Of a DNA stretch of 64,000 nt, positions 16,679-25,415 are shown in pieces. Where the stretch lies: NCBI RefSeq assembly GCF_027474845.2, contig NZ_CP107031.2, forward strand, positions 813,501 to 877,500, written 5' to 3'. The position numbers and the translations under genes are program-made. This stretch comes from Maribacter aestuarii (GTDB lineage Bacteria > Bacteroidota > Bacteroidia > Flavobacteriales > Flavobacteriaceae). How positions within the stretch are numbered: the first letter of the stretch is position 1; each line of letters opens with the position of its first letter. The notes below the pieces were generated by a model. It did no database searches, was not told where the DNA came from, and saw only the letters and a list, made by a program, of their open reading frames with translations.

Positions 16679-18091
16679 TTATTCCCTGGTGACCGTAATA
16701 AAATTGGAAAGGTCAAAATCACCAAAAAGATTATCCAGATTTTCTCCAGCCTCCAAACCAACAATACCATTCTCATACGTTAAGTGCCAAATATAACAAA
16801 CACCCACTCCCGCTCCATCAAAATCTACGCCTTTTACCGCAGCCAAGGTAGGCGGCAAACCTAAGATATTGAGGACATCATCCGTAATTACATAGGTCTG
16901 GTTAGAACCGTTTAAATTACTGGAATCTAATGTGATGTTACTTACCATGTCAGGTGAGCCGTCTATGGTAAAAGTAAAAGGACCTCCAGAAAGTGTTCCC
17001 GCATCCAATGGTTCTCGGGTTACGGTTATTGAATTGGACAAGGCGAAGAAACCATCTAAATCTCCCGCATTCATTCCTACTTCCAGACCTACCAATCCAT
17101 CCTCATAAGTAATATGCCAGATTAAGCAAACCCCTGCCCCTGCACTATCGAAATCAACCCCTTGAGCGGCTTCCAAAGTGGGTGGCAATCCAAGAATCTT
17201 CAAATCCGCATCGGTAATTACAAAACCACTATTTCCACCGTTAACTGCGGTGTCATCCAAAGCTAGGTCTGTTGCTTTATCCGGTGTTCCGTCAACAACA
17301 AACTCGTATGGTCCGCCTGATAAAGTACCTCCATTAAGAGCATTCCTAGTGACCATTATTGAATTTGAAAGTGCATATCCGCCAACCAAATCAGAAACGT
17401 TATTTCCTGCTTCAAGACCTGTTAGTCCATCCGCATAGGTCAAATGCCATATAAGACATACCCCAGCACCGGCTTCATCAAAGTTTACGCCTTCAATCGC
17501 AGCCAATGTTGGTGGCAGTCCAAGAATTGTGTTGGCATCATCTGTTATAACATAGGTCTGGTTGTCGCCATTTAGCAAGTTATCGTCCAAAGTGATACCA
17601 CTAACCATATCAGCCATGCCATTAACCGTAAACTCAAAAGGACCACCTCCCAATACACCCGCGTTCAATCCATTTCTGTTTACGGTAATAAAATTGGAAA
17701 GGTCAAAATCACCAAAAAGATTATCCAGATTTTCTCCAGCCACCAAACCGTTCAAGCCCTGTTCATAGGTCAAATGATAAATATAACAAGAGCCCTCACC
17801 GGCTTCATCAAAATTCACACCCTCAACGGCCTCCAAAGTTGGCGGTAGTCCAAGTATGTTTCTTTCTGCATCGGTAATCACATAGTTTTGAAAACTACCC
17901 GTTAGCGTTGACGCATCAAGGGTTATCCCGCTTACCATATCAGGATTTCCATCCACTGTAAAGGTGAAAGGTCCTCCAGATAAAGTTCCCGCATCCAAGG
18001 TTATTTCGGCGACAGTAGGGTCGTCGTCCTCACAACTAACTATGAAGACAGACATAGCAAGTATCAGTAAAAGTGTTTTTAAATTATTCAT
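16679..18091 (-). CDS. Lipoprotein of four tandem ~110-residue repeats
   Basis: The 470-residue protein has a lipoprotein signal with lipobox VSC (Cys20) and an acidic EDDD after it. Four repeats of about 110 residues fill the rest. Each begins AGTLSGGPFTFTVDG or similar, continues through YVITDD..ILGLPPTL and an FDEAGAGVC.IWHLTY segment with one Cys, and ends DLSNFITVTR. Comparable modules occur in large secreted Bacteroidetes proteins; I know of no assigned function. Acidic residues after the acylated Cys often favour surface export in this phylum. Repeats 1 and 4 share a 57-bp identical DNA segment. It is divergent from a two-component system. Confidence 0.8.
   Translation of the reverse strand: MNNLKTLLLILAMSVFIVSCEDDDPTVAEITLDAGTLSGGPFTFTVDGNPDMVSGITLDASTLTGSFQNYVITDAERNILGLPPTLEAVEGVNFDEAGEGSCYIYHLTYEQGLNGLVAGENLDNLFGDFDLSNFITVNRNGLNAGVLGGGPFEFTVNGMADMVSGITLDDNLLNGDNQTYVITDDANTILGLPPTLAAIEGVNFDEAGAGVCLIWHLTYADGLTGLEAGNNVSDLVGGYALSNSIMVTRNALNGGTLSGGPYEFVVDGTPDKATDLALDDTAVNGGNSGFVITDADLKILGLPPTLEAAQGVDFDSAGAGVCLIWHITYEDGLVGLEVGMNAGDLDGFFALSNSITVTREPLDAGTLSGGPFTFTIDGSPDMVSNITLDSSNLNGSNQTYVITDDVLNILGLPPTLAAVKGVDFDGAGVGVCYIWHLTYENGIVGLEAGENLDNLFGDFDLSNFITVTRE
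16695..16751. repeat. 57-bp exact direct repeat, copy A (copy B at 17685-17741)
   Basis: Bases 16695-16751 are identical to 17685-17741. They encode the shared C-terminal segment AGENLDNLFGDFDLSNFIT of repeats 4 and 1 of the lipoprotein. The other repeats have diverged at this place, which suggests a recent exchange between the first and last repeat. Confidence 0.85.
17685..17741. repeat. 57-bp exact direct repeat, copy B
   Basis: Partner of the segment at 16695-16751, 990 bp away in the same orientation. Recombination between the two would remove three repeat units in frame. Confidence 0.85.
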
Positions 18092-18316
18092 AATCGGTCT
18101 ATTTTTAAATCCGATTCAAAGAAACCCAGATGCTGTAACAGAAGTATCACACAAAATTCAATTTTTATTATCTATTGATTTTCAGTTTCTTAACCATTAT
18201 TTTCTTAGGTTTTTGAAAGAAACGACCATTTTAAACGACTTTTTAGTCACGGAAACTGGATAATTTTTGAAGAACTGTGAACTTTCCGTGACATTTTACC
18301 CTTTATTTCGCTATTC

Positions 18317-19021
18317 ATGAAAAAAGTATTGATTATTGAAGACGACATCGAAATCATTCATTTGTTGGAAATACATTTGAAGGATTTAGGTTGTGAAGTG
18401 TCCTTTGCCACAAGAGGAGGTGACGGCCTTCATAAAGCTATTGAGGAAGTGCCGGATTTAATAATACTAGATATTATGCTTCCTGAAATGGATGGTCTTG
18501 AAGTGTGTCAGAAGATAAGGGCCAACAAGATAAAATCACCCATTATAATGCTCACTGCCCGCTCTGAGGAAATTGATAAAGTGTTAGGTTTGGAATTGGG
18601 TGCCGATGACTATTTAACCAAACCATTTAGTGTTCGGGAATTTATCGCAAGGGTTAAGGCTATTTTCAGAAGACAAAAAATGATTTCTAAAACCGAATTA
18701 AACAACTCAACTCAAAATATAATAAAATTCGGTAATCTATCAGTTAACATCGAAATGCGAAAGGTTGTTTTGAATGATACCAAAATAGAACTGTCACCAA
18801 AAGAATTTGAACTATTAGTGTTGTTGGCCTCCAACCCCGGTAAAAGTTATGATCGCGCCAAACTCTTGAACCTTATTTGGGGGTATGACTTTGAAGGATA
18901 TGAACACACCGTAAACTCACATATAAACCGCCTTCGTTCTAAAATTGAACCAGACATGAGCAAGCCAAAATTTATTTTGACCACATGGGGGGTAGGATAC
19001 AAATTCAATGAGGAATTATGA
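18317..19021 (+). CDS. OmpR/PhoB-family response regulator
   Basis: A cytoplasmic DNA-binding regulator of 234 residues. The receiver domain (about 1-120) has the acidic pocket EDD (8-10), phospho-acceptor Asp52 in LDIMLPEMDG and Lys in LTKPF. A winged-helix domain (about 135-234) ends with HINRLRSKIE and TTWGVGYKF. Its stop overlaps the histidine kinase start by 4 bp (ATGA at 19018-19021), so the pair is translationally coupled. Targets are unknown; the divergent repeat lipoprotein is the nearest candidate. Confidence 0.95.
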   Translation: MKKVLIIEDDIEIIHLLEIHLKDLGCEVSFATRGGDGLHKAIEEVPDLIILDIMLPEMDGLEVCQKIRANKIKSPIIMLTARSEEIDKVLGLELGADDYLTKPFSVREFIARVKAIFRRQKMISKTELNNSTQNIIKFGNLSVNIEMRKVVLNDTKIELSPKEFELLVLLASNPGKSYDRAKLLNLIWGYDFEGYEHTVNSHINRLRSKIEPDMSKPKFILTTWGVGYKFNEEL

Positions 19022-20511
19022 GTGACAATATACTCTCAAATAGGCTAATAAAAAGACTGGTATTCTCCTTTCTGGCCATTCTCGTTTTGGCAGGGGTAAG
19101 CTATACAATAGCCACCATCTACCTATCCAATAAGTACTTTTATGAAACTACCCAAAGACTGCATTCCAATTTGGCGCAAGACTTAATTGACGAGAAGTTT
19201 ATTGACCAAAGCCCAATTGATAGTGCGGGAGTAGTGAACAAAGCTTTGTTCGGAGATATTATGCACGACATGATGGCGGTAAACAGAGCAATTGAGGTCT
19301 ACTTACTAGATTTGGATGGGCGTATACAATACTCTGTAGTTCTTGACCATGATGCACCGGATACCAATCTAAAGAAAATAGACCTAGCTCCAATTAAAAA
19401 GTTTATTTCCTCTAAAGGTCAGAATTATATTCTTGGGGACGATCCAAAGAACTTGGACAACAAACAGGTCTTTTCCGCCGCTCATTTTGATAAGAATGGT
19501 AAAGAAGGTTACATCTATATTATATTGGCTGGAGAGGATTATCTGGCTACCAGAAATACGCTCTTTAATAGCTATGCCCTAAAACTGGGGTTGGGAACAT
19601 CCCTCTTGACCCTTTTTTTTGCGGCAGTTCTGGGAATATTATCAGTCTGGTATCTGACAAAAAATTTAAGGGCTGTGGTCTACGCCGCCAAACGTTTTCA
19701 GCAGGGGGATTTAACATATAGAATTAAGGACGCAGAGAACACCGATTTGGCAGGAGTCGCTACCACCTATAATGAAATGGCGGATACCATTTTGAACGAT
19801 ATTGAAAAAATAAAGTCGCTAGAGGTTTTGCGACGAGAGTTAATTGCCAATATTTCACATGATTTACGGACACCACTTGCCATTATGCAAGGATATATCG
19901 AAACCTTGCAAATGAAGGATATCGAACTAACCAATGAGCAACGTTCAGATTATTTAAAAACTATAAAATCCAGTGGGGAAAGGCTTTCTAAACTTATTTC
20001 ACAGCTTTTTGAATATTCGAAATTGGAAGCCAATCAGATTGAACCACAAAAAGAGCCATTTTTAATAAGTGAGTTGGCCAACGATATTCACAGGAATTAT
20101 CAAGTACTGGCAGCACAAAAAAATATAAGTTTAAAATTAGAAATGAAGAAGGGTATTCCCCTTGTTTTTGCGGATATATCACTTGTTGAAAGAGCAATAC
20201 AGAACTTAATGGACAATGCCCTAAAGTTTACACCTGAAAAAGGAGAGATTATCGTAAAAATTGAACCCAAAGGAAAAAATGTTGAGATTACGATTAAGGA
20301 TTCAGGTCCGGGAATTCGAAAAGAAAACCAGGCACTTATTTTTGAGCGCTACCGCCAGACCAAAACAACGAAACAGAAGGAAGGGGCGGGTCTTGGCCTC
20401 GCTATTGTGAAAAAAATAATAGAACTCCATAATGGAAGCATAAAAGTTTTAAGCAAGCCTAACGAGGGCACTGCTTTTAGTTTCAGTCTACCGGTCTATG
20501 ACACGGCTTGA
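19018..20511 (+). CDS. Membrane sensor histidine kinase
   Basis: Partner of the preceding regulator. The 497-residue protein has two membrane segments (about 12-34 and 190-213) enclosing a periplasmic sensor of about 155 residues, a HAMP linker (about 214-265), a HisKA domain with His281 in ANISHDLRTPLAIM, and a HATPase domain with the N box (NLMDNALKFTP) and G boxes (DSGPGIRKEN, GAGLGLAIVKK). It contains an intact run of eight T (19613-19620). The signal is not evident. Confidence 0.95.
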   Translation: MSDNILSNRLIKRLVFSFLAILVLAGVSYTIATIYLSNKYFYETTQRLHSNLAQDLIDEKFIDQSPIDSAGVVNKALFGDIMHDMMAVNRAIEVYLLDLDGRIQYSVVLDHDAPDTNLKKIDLAPIKKFISSKGQNYILGDDPKNLDNKQVFSAAHFDKNGKEGYIYIILAGEDYLATRNTLFNSYALKLGLGTSLLTLFFAAVLGILSVWYLTKNLRAVVYAAKRFQQGDLTYRIKDAENTDLAGVATTYNEMADTILNDIEKIKSLEVLRRELIANISHDLRTPLAIMQGYIETLQMKDIELTNEQRSDYLKTIKSSGERLSKLISQLFEYSKLEANQIEPQKEPFLISELANDIHRNYQVLAAQKNISLKLEMKKGIPLVFADISLVERAIQNLMDNALKFTPEKGEIIVKIEPKGKNVEITIKDSGPGIRKENQALIFERYRQTKTTKQKEGAGLGLAIVKKIIELHNGSIKVLSKPNEGTAFSFSLPVYDTA

Positions 20512-20547
20512 AGAGTTCTAAAAATACCTTCGACCGAAATTATTATT

Positions 20548-20555
20548 TATCTTTA
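20548..20555 (+). promoter_or_regulatory. Putative egtB promoter -7 box
   Basis: TATCTTTA, one base off TAnnTTTG, lies 16 bases before the egtB ATG. The gap from the kinase stop is 60 bp, enough for a separate promoter. Confidence 0.3.
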
Positions 20556-20571
20556 AGGTAAAATTGCTTTA

Positions 20572-21732
20572 ATGATACTTACCGATTCGCTTTTGGATTT
20601 TTTCTTAGAAACCAGAAAGCATACCGAAACTATTTGCCAACCTTTAGAGATTGAGGATTATGTGGTACAACCAATCGTAGACGTGTCTCCTCCTAAATGG
20701 CATCTAGGACACACCACTTGGTTTTTTGAAGAATTCATTTTAAAAGTATACGATGAGGACTATAAGGTTTATGATGAAGATTTTTCATTTGTCTTTAATA
20801 GCTACTACGAAAGCGTAGGTAAAAGGGTAGTACGTTCGGACCGTGGCAACCTTTCCAGACCTTCCGTCAAAAAAGTCTATGAATATCGGGCCCATGTCAC
20901 CAATGCCATTAAAGAATTGATTTCCAATGTTGACAATAATGAGATGGATGAAGTAATGGAAATCGGTATCCATCATGAAAAACAGCATCAGGAATTACTG
21001 CTTACGGACATTAAATATATTTTGGGAAATAATCCACTACTGCCGAAGTATTCGAATACATTCAAGGAAAACCCAGTCGAAAATCATACCTGCGAGTGGA
21101 TAGCAATGGATGAAGGCATCTATGAGATTGGACACAATTCTGCGGAATTCTGCTATGACAATGAATTGGGCAGGCACAAGGTTTTTCTACATTCTTATCG
21201 GATAGCGAATAAACTAGTAACCAATGGAGAATTTATTCAATTTATAAATGATGATGGATATAAGCGGTTTGAGCTTTGGCACGCCGAGGGCTGGGATTGG
21301 GTAAACCAACAGCACATTGCCGCACCTTTATATTGGCACCTAATTGATGGTGAGTGGCAACACTACACGTTAAGCGGGCTGCAAAAAATAAACTTCGAAG
21401 CGCCTTTGACCCACATCTCCTATTTTGAAGCTTTTGCCTTTGCGCAATGGAAAGGTATGCGACTACCAACGGAATTTGAATGGGAGGCCGCTCAACATTT
21501 TTTCAAATGGGGACAACGTTGGGAATGGACAGAAAGCGCCTACCTACCCTATCCCAATTACCAAAAAGCAGATGGCGCACTGGGAGAATACAATGGGAAA
21601 TTTATGGTGAATCAAAAAGTGCTCAGGGGAAGCTCGGTAGCCACACCCATTAAACATTCCAGGCCTACCTATCGCAATTTTTTCCCGACATACCTTAGGT
21701 GGCAATTTACCGGATTAAGGTTGGTTCAATAA
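20572..21732 (+). CDS. egtB: Ergothioneine biosynthesis sulfoxide synthase EgtB
   Basis: A non-haem iron enzyme that joins a thiol donor (gamma-glutamylcysteine or cysteine) to hercynine with O2. The 386-residue protein has an N-terminal DinB-like domain with candidate iron ligands His47 (WHLGHTTWFFEEF) and His135/His139 (HHEKQHQELLLTDI), followed by an FGE-sulfatase/C-type-lectin-like domain ending FTGLRLVQ. It starts an operon with egtD (16 bp gap) and a DUF427 gene. No egtA or egtC lies nearby, which would fit the EgtB type that uses free cysteine; this is inference. Confidence 0.93.
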   Translation: MILTDSLLDFFLETRKHTETICQPLEIEDYVVQPIVDVSPPKWHLGHTTWFFEEFILKVYDEDYKVYDEDFSFVFNSYYESVGKRVVRSDRGNLSRPSVKKVYEYRAHVTNAIKELISNVDNNEMDEVMEIGIHHEKQHQELLLTDIKYILGNNPLLPKYSNTFKENPVENHTCEWIAMDEGIYEIGHNSAEFCYDNELGRHKVFLHSYRIANKLVTNGEFIQFINDDGYKRFELWHAEGWDWVNQQHIAAPLYWHLIDGEWQHYTLSGLQKINFEAPLTHISYFEAFAFAQWKGMRLPTEFEWEAAQHFFKWGQRWEWTESAYLPYPNYQKADGALGEYNGKFMVNQKVLRGSSVATPIKHSRPTYRNFFPTYLRWQFTGLRLVQ

Positions 21733-21748
21733 TCTCGACATATACTAC

Positions 21749-22720
21749 ATGACTAAAATAAGTACGCAGAAACTCACCACAGATTTTGAACGCGAAGTGC
21801 GACAAGGTTTAACGGACTTCCCCAAACATTTATCCTCTAAATATTTTTATGACGCCGTGGGTGATAAACTTTTCCAGGATATTATGGCGATGCCAGAATA
21901 TTATTTAACGGATGCGGAATTTGCTATTTTGGAACAACGCAAAACTGATATCACTGAATTGTTTTCCCGTGGCTCAGAAACTTTTAATCTTATAGAATTA
22001 GGTGCAGGTGATGGCAAAAAAACAAAAATCCTTCTTAAGGAATTGTCCGACCAGAATATAGATTTCACGTATTTACCCATTGATATAAGTCAGAATGCCC
22101 TGAACCAATTGACGGAAACCATAGAAAATGAATTGCCCACCGTAAAAACCAAAGCCCTACAAGGAACCTATTTTGAAACCCTTTCGACCTTCAATGAATT
22201 AAACTACGCCAAAAAAGTAATCTTGTTTCTCGGCTCCAATATAGGAAACCTTTTGCATGAACAAGCCATTAATTTTCTTCGTAGTGTGCGAGAAATCATG
22301 TTAAAGGATGATTTACTTTTTTTGGGCGTTGATCAAAAAAAACATCCGAAAAAAATATTGGATGCCTATAATGATGCAACGGGAATTACCGCTGCCTTCA
22401 ACAAGAATATTTTGTTCAGGATAAACAAGGAACTTGGAGGGGACTTTAATCCAAATCAATTTTTGCATTGGGAAGTGTACGACCCGGAAACCGGTACAGC
22501 AAAAAGTTACCTAGTCTCAAAAGAAGCACAAGAGGTTTCAATAAAAAAATTAGATTTGACAGTTAGCTTTAAATCCTGGGAAACTATTCATACCGAAATT
22601 TCCCAGAAATACGACGACGAAATCATGCAGTGGTTGGCACAAGAATCAGGGTTAACTATTGAGACCGAATTTAGTGACGCGCAAAATCAATTTAAAAATT
22701 ACGTTTTAAAAAAGAACTGA
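21749..22720 (+). CDS. egtD: L-histidine N-alpha-methyltransferase EgtD
   Basis: Trimethylates histidine to hercynine with SAM, the first step of ergothioneine synthesis. The 323-residue protein has the SAM-binding ELGAGDGKKTKIL (residues 83-95), an early SSKYFYDAVGDKLFQDI motif and FLGSNIGNL, all typical of EgtD. The length is that of stand-alone EgtD and not the OvoA fusion. An intact run of eight A lies inside the gene near 22336. It is followed 4 bp later by DUF427. Confidence 0.95.
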   Translation: MTKISTQKLTTDFEREVRQGLTDFPKHLSSKYFYDAVGDKLFQDIMAMPEYYLTDAEFAILEQRKTDITELFSRGSETFNLIELGAGDGKKTKILLKELSDQNIDFTYLPIDISQNALNQLTETIENELPTVKTKALQGTYFETLSTFNELNYAKKVILFLGSNIGNLLHEQAINFLRSVREIMLKDDLLFLGVDQKKHPKKILDAYNDATGITAAFNKNILFRINKELGGDFNPNQFLHWEVYDPETGTAKSYLVSKEAQEVSIKKLDLTVSFKSWETIHTEISQKYDDEIMQWLAQESGLTIETEFSDAQNQFKNYVLKKN

Positions 22721-22724
22721 ACTT

Positions 22725-23006
22725 ATGAAAGCAATTTGGAATGACACGATTCTAGCAGAAAGTGATGATACTTTGGTTATCGAAAACAATCATTATTTTC
22801 CTGCAGAGAGCATAAAAAAAGAATATTTCAAATCCAGCGATACCCATACCAATTGCCCTTGGAAGGGCACCGCTTCTTATTATACCTTAGCCGTAGATGG
22901 AAAAGAAAATAAGGATGCCGCTTGGTATTACCCAGAAGTGAGCGAATTGGCAAAAGGCATTAAAGGAAGGGTTGCCTTTTGGAAAGGTGTAGCTGTAGTA
23001 AAGTAA
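22725..23006 (+). CDS. DUF427 domain-containing small protein
   Basis: A 93-residue cytoplasmic protein composed of one DUF427 domain: MKAIWNDTILAESDDT start, FPAESIKKEYF, then CPWKGTASYYTL and the AAWYYPEVSELAKGIKGRVAFWKGV segment with conserved Trp and Tyr residues. The family has no firm function. It is the third gene of the egtBD operon with 4 bp spacing, so a link to thiol-histidine metabolism is possible but not shown. Confidence 0.92.
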   Translation: MKAIWNDTILAESDDTLVIENNHYFPAESIKKEYFKSSDTHTNCPWKGTASYYTLAVDGKENKDAAWYYPEVSELAKGIKGRVAFWKGVAVVK

Positions 23007-23032
23007 TACGGGGGAATATAGATAGAACATAT

Positions 23033-23066
23033 AAAAAAGGCATGGAATTAATTCCATGCCTTTTTT
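23033..23066. terminator. Perfect 34-bp palindromic bidirectional terminator
   Basis: A17-nt half, AAAAAAGGCATGGAATT, is followed at once by its exact complement. It lies between the convergent DUF427 and CBM48 genes, and each strand ends in six T. Confidence 0.9.
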
Positions 23067-23083
23067 AATATTTTAAACTAATA

Positions 23084-23380
23084 CTATAATTCTAGAACAG
23101 CGTTCTCAGAACCAGCATAGTCGTTCCACTTGTATCCATCCGCTTCGGTTTCATTTATGAAAGCACCGTCAACGATGTACTTAAATTCATAAGAGTTCTC
23201 TTTTGGTAAGTCGAAGGTTCCTTTAAAGGTACCGTTCTTTAGTTTCTTCAAGGTGCTACCTTTTGGGCTCCAGTTATTGAAGTCACCTACTACGGCTACT
23301 TTTTTTGCTTCTTCTGCAGGTACTGTAAAAGTTACCTTACATACCGGTTTAGTCTTTAAATATTGTTTTGCTATTGCCAT
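23084..23380 (-). CDS. Small stand-alone CBM48 / AMPK-type glycogen-binding-like protein
   Basis: A 98-residue protein with one early-set beta-sandwich: VTFTVPAEEAKKVAVVGDFN, the carbohydrate-binding-type NNWSPKGSTLKKL, GTFDLPKENSYEFKYIVDG, then the WNDYAGSENAVLEL end. It has no catalytic domain and no signal peptide. Family members bind alpha-glucans or act as regulatory modules, but this small form may serve another purpose. It ends at the shared bidirectional terminator. Confidence 0.85.
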   Translation of the reverse strand: MAIAKQYLKTKPVCKVTFTVPAEEAKKVAVVGDFNNWSPKGSTLKKLKNGTFKGTFDLPKENSYEFKYIVDGAFINETEADGYKWNDYAGSENAVLEL

Positions 23381-23536
23381 GATTATGTGATTTTTATAAT
23401 TTACGGCAAAACTACTATATTAAGATGCTCATTTCCAATGATTAATATCATTTTTATGAAATTGATAAAAATTTGGTAAGATTTAACATCACTTATAAAA
23501 ATTGGACCATCAAAATTTAGAAGTAAATAATTACAA

Positions 23537-24619
23537 CTAGGCTGTTTTTAAGATTCTTACAATCGTATTCAGGTCGTTTTCATTATTATAAAAGTGAAAC
23601 CCAACACGTACACCATCTCCACGTTGCGCACACAATACATTTTCATGCAATAATCGTTGAAATTTATGATTGTCAATTTTTAGATTAAAGATGGTACTAT
23701 GCTTCGCCCTTTCTATTATATCATCGTCTAAAAGTCCTAAATCTGTAAATTCCTGTTTCGCCTTGTGGGACAAATTGTTGTTATGGGCCGATATTTTGTC
23801 CATACCTATACTCTTTAAATACTCCAAAGAGAACTTAAGGCTTCCAAAATTGAGACAGGATAAATGGCCTGGCTCTAACTTTTTGGCAAACCTGATGCTT
23901 TCCTTTTTATCAACATCGCCATTTGCCGAATTAAAGCCAATCGTTTTTGGAAAAAATTCCTCCTTAACTTGGTCAGAAAACAACATAAACCCATTGCCAT
24001 ATCCTGCTAATAACCACTTGTAGGCACTGGCCCCAAGAACGTCTATTCCAGAGGATTCAAAATTGAAATCTACTACACCGCAAAACTGCGTTCCATCAGC
24101 AATGATAATTAAATCAGAATATTCCTTCTTCAAGTCCTTTATAAATTCCAAATCGATGAGAAAACCATCTAGCCACTGTACCAAGCTGATGGCCAAAACG
24201 TCAATATTCTCGGAGCGCACGGTTTCCCTAATTTCGTTTTCCACATCGGCGCTCATCTTTACATAAGAGATGTCAAATTTCCGATCTTCAAATGGCCAAT
24301 TAACAGATGGATAATCGTTCTCCAGCAATAGAATTTTCCTTTTGGGGTCCAATCCTTCCAACAATACGTTCAATCCCGTTGAAAAATTGTTTACCAAGGC
24401 TATATTTTCCGTCTTACAATTAAAAAAAGTTCCAACGGTCTTACGGGTATCGCTCAGTATCTTCATGGTTTTTTCACGCATATCGCTCCCGTGCAAAAGC
24501 AAATCCAAATCGTGTTCTTGGCGCCAATCAATTAGGGAATCGTACAAAGGTCCAAATACGGCGGTGTTGACATATATACTTTTTCGTACTACCGGAAAAT
24601 CGTTTCTTATTTTTTCCAT
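23537..24619 (-). CDS. Class V aminotransferase-fold PLP-dependent enzyme
   Basis: A 360-residue fold-type I PLP enzyme of the aminotransferase V / cysteine desulfurase family. The Schiff-base Lys is probably Lys201 in ASAYKWLLAGYGNGF, preceded by IIIADGTQFCG with Asp175 and Gln178, and an ENIALVNNFSTGLNVLL segment grips the cofactor phosphate. Substrate cannot be assigned. EgtE, the C-S lyase of ergothioneine synthesis, belongs to this same class and is otherwise missing here, so this gene is a neighbour candidate. It is on the opposite strand from egtBD and separated by one gene. Confidence 0.82.
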   Translation of the reverse strand: MEKIRNDFPVVRKSIYVNTAVFGPLYDSLIDWRQEHDLDLLLHGSDMREKTMKILSDTRKTVGTFFNCKTENIALVNNFSTGLNVLLEGLDPKRKILLLENDYPSVNWPFEDRKFDISYVKMSADVENEIRETVRSENIDVLAISLVQWLDGFLIDLEFIKDLKKEYSDLIIIADGTQFCGVVDFNFESSGIDVLGASAYKWLLAGYGNGFMLFSDQVKEEFFPKTIGFNSANGDVDKKESIRFAKKLEPGHLSCLNFGSLKFSLEYLKSIGMDKISAHNNNLSHKAKQEFTDLGLLDDDIIERAKHSTIFNLKIDNHKFQRLLHENVLCAQRGDGVRVGFHFYNNENDLNTIVRILKTA

Positions 24620-24870
24620 CTAAATCTTATATCTGTAATATCTTGTTATTGTATAAACAAAAAGTCAGTCCTCCAACACTTGTATTGCATCAATGGTATC
24701 CACCCCTACCTGCGTTGACTATGAATTGATTTCTCTATTTAATATCTATGGCAAATTGTCATATAGATTATGCACAAAAATCAATTGCCGTATCTTAGCT
24801 TAAAGATAGTTATTGTCGCATTTTAATGGCGTGCTTTTTGCTATTTCGTTTCATATAATTTAGAAAAACA

Positions 24871-25365
24871 GTGAATACTATTACGATGATAGCGGCGGCA
24901 GCGGAAAACGGTGCTTTAGGAAAGGATAATGATTTAATATGGCATCTTCCAGATGATTTTAAAAGATTTAAGCGTCTAACCACGGGACATAAAATCATTA
25001 TGGGCCGAAAGACTTTTGAGAGTTTTTCTAAACCCTTGCCCAACCGTATTCATATTATCATAACCAGGGATAAAGATTATAAGGTAGATTCTAAAGACTG
25101 CATTGTGGTAAATTCTTTGGTTGAAGCGCTCCAATTAGTTTCAAATGAACACGCCTACATTATCGGCGGTGGTGAAATTTACAAACAGGCCGAACCTTTC
25201 TCGAACACGATAGAACTTACCAAGGTACATGAGAGCTTTGAGGCGGATACGTATTTTCCGAATCTTGACCATAAAACATGGAAGCTCGTAACCGAGGAAT
25301 ACCATCCAAAGGATGAAAAGCACAAGTATGCTTTTAGTTATTTAACTTACATAAGAATAAAATAA
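24871..25365 (+). CDS. folA: Dihydrofolate reductase
   Basis: Reduces dihydrofolate with NADPH, regenerating the cofactor used by ThyA. The 164-residue protein has IAAAAENGALGKDNDLIWHLP at its N-terminus, HKIIMGRKTFES and the NADPH-binding YIIGGGEIYKQ. GTG at 24871 is the likely start because the first beta strand (TITMIAAAA) needs it; the first ATG (24886) would truncate that strand. An in-frame stop lies shortly upstream. It is convergent with murI. Confidence 0.95.
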   Translation: MNTITMIAAAAENGALGKDNDLIWHLPDDFKRFKRLTTGHKIIMGRKTFESFSKPLPNRIHIIITRDKDYKVDSKDCIVVNSLVEALQLVSNEHAYIIGGGEIYKQAEPFSNTIELTKVHESFEADTYFPNLDHKTWKLVTEEYHPKDEKHKYAFSYLTYIRIK

Positions 25366-25415
25366 CGACTATCCCGAACTATTTGGAATTTTTAATAAAA
25401 TTGTCCCGCCAAAGG

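Noticed and set aside
21749..22720. OvoA-type ovothiol synthase
   Set aside because: EgtB and EgtD are separate genes of normal length; OvoA is a single fused protein with its own C-terminal methyltransferase.
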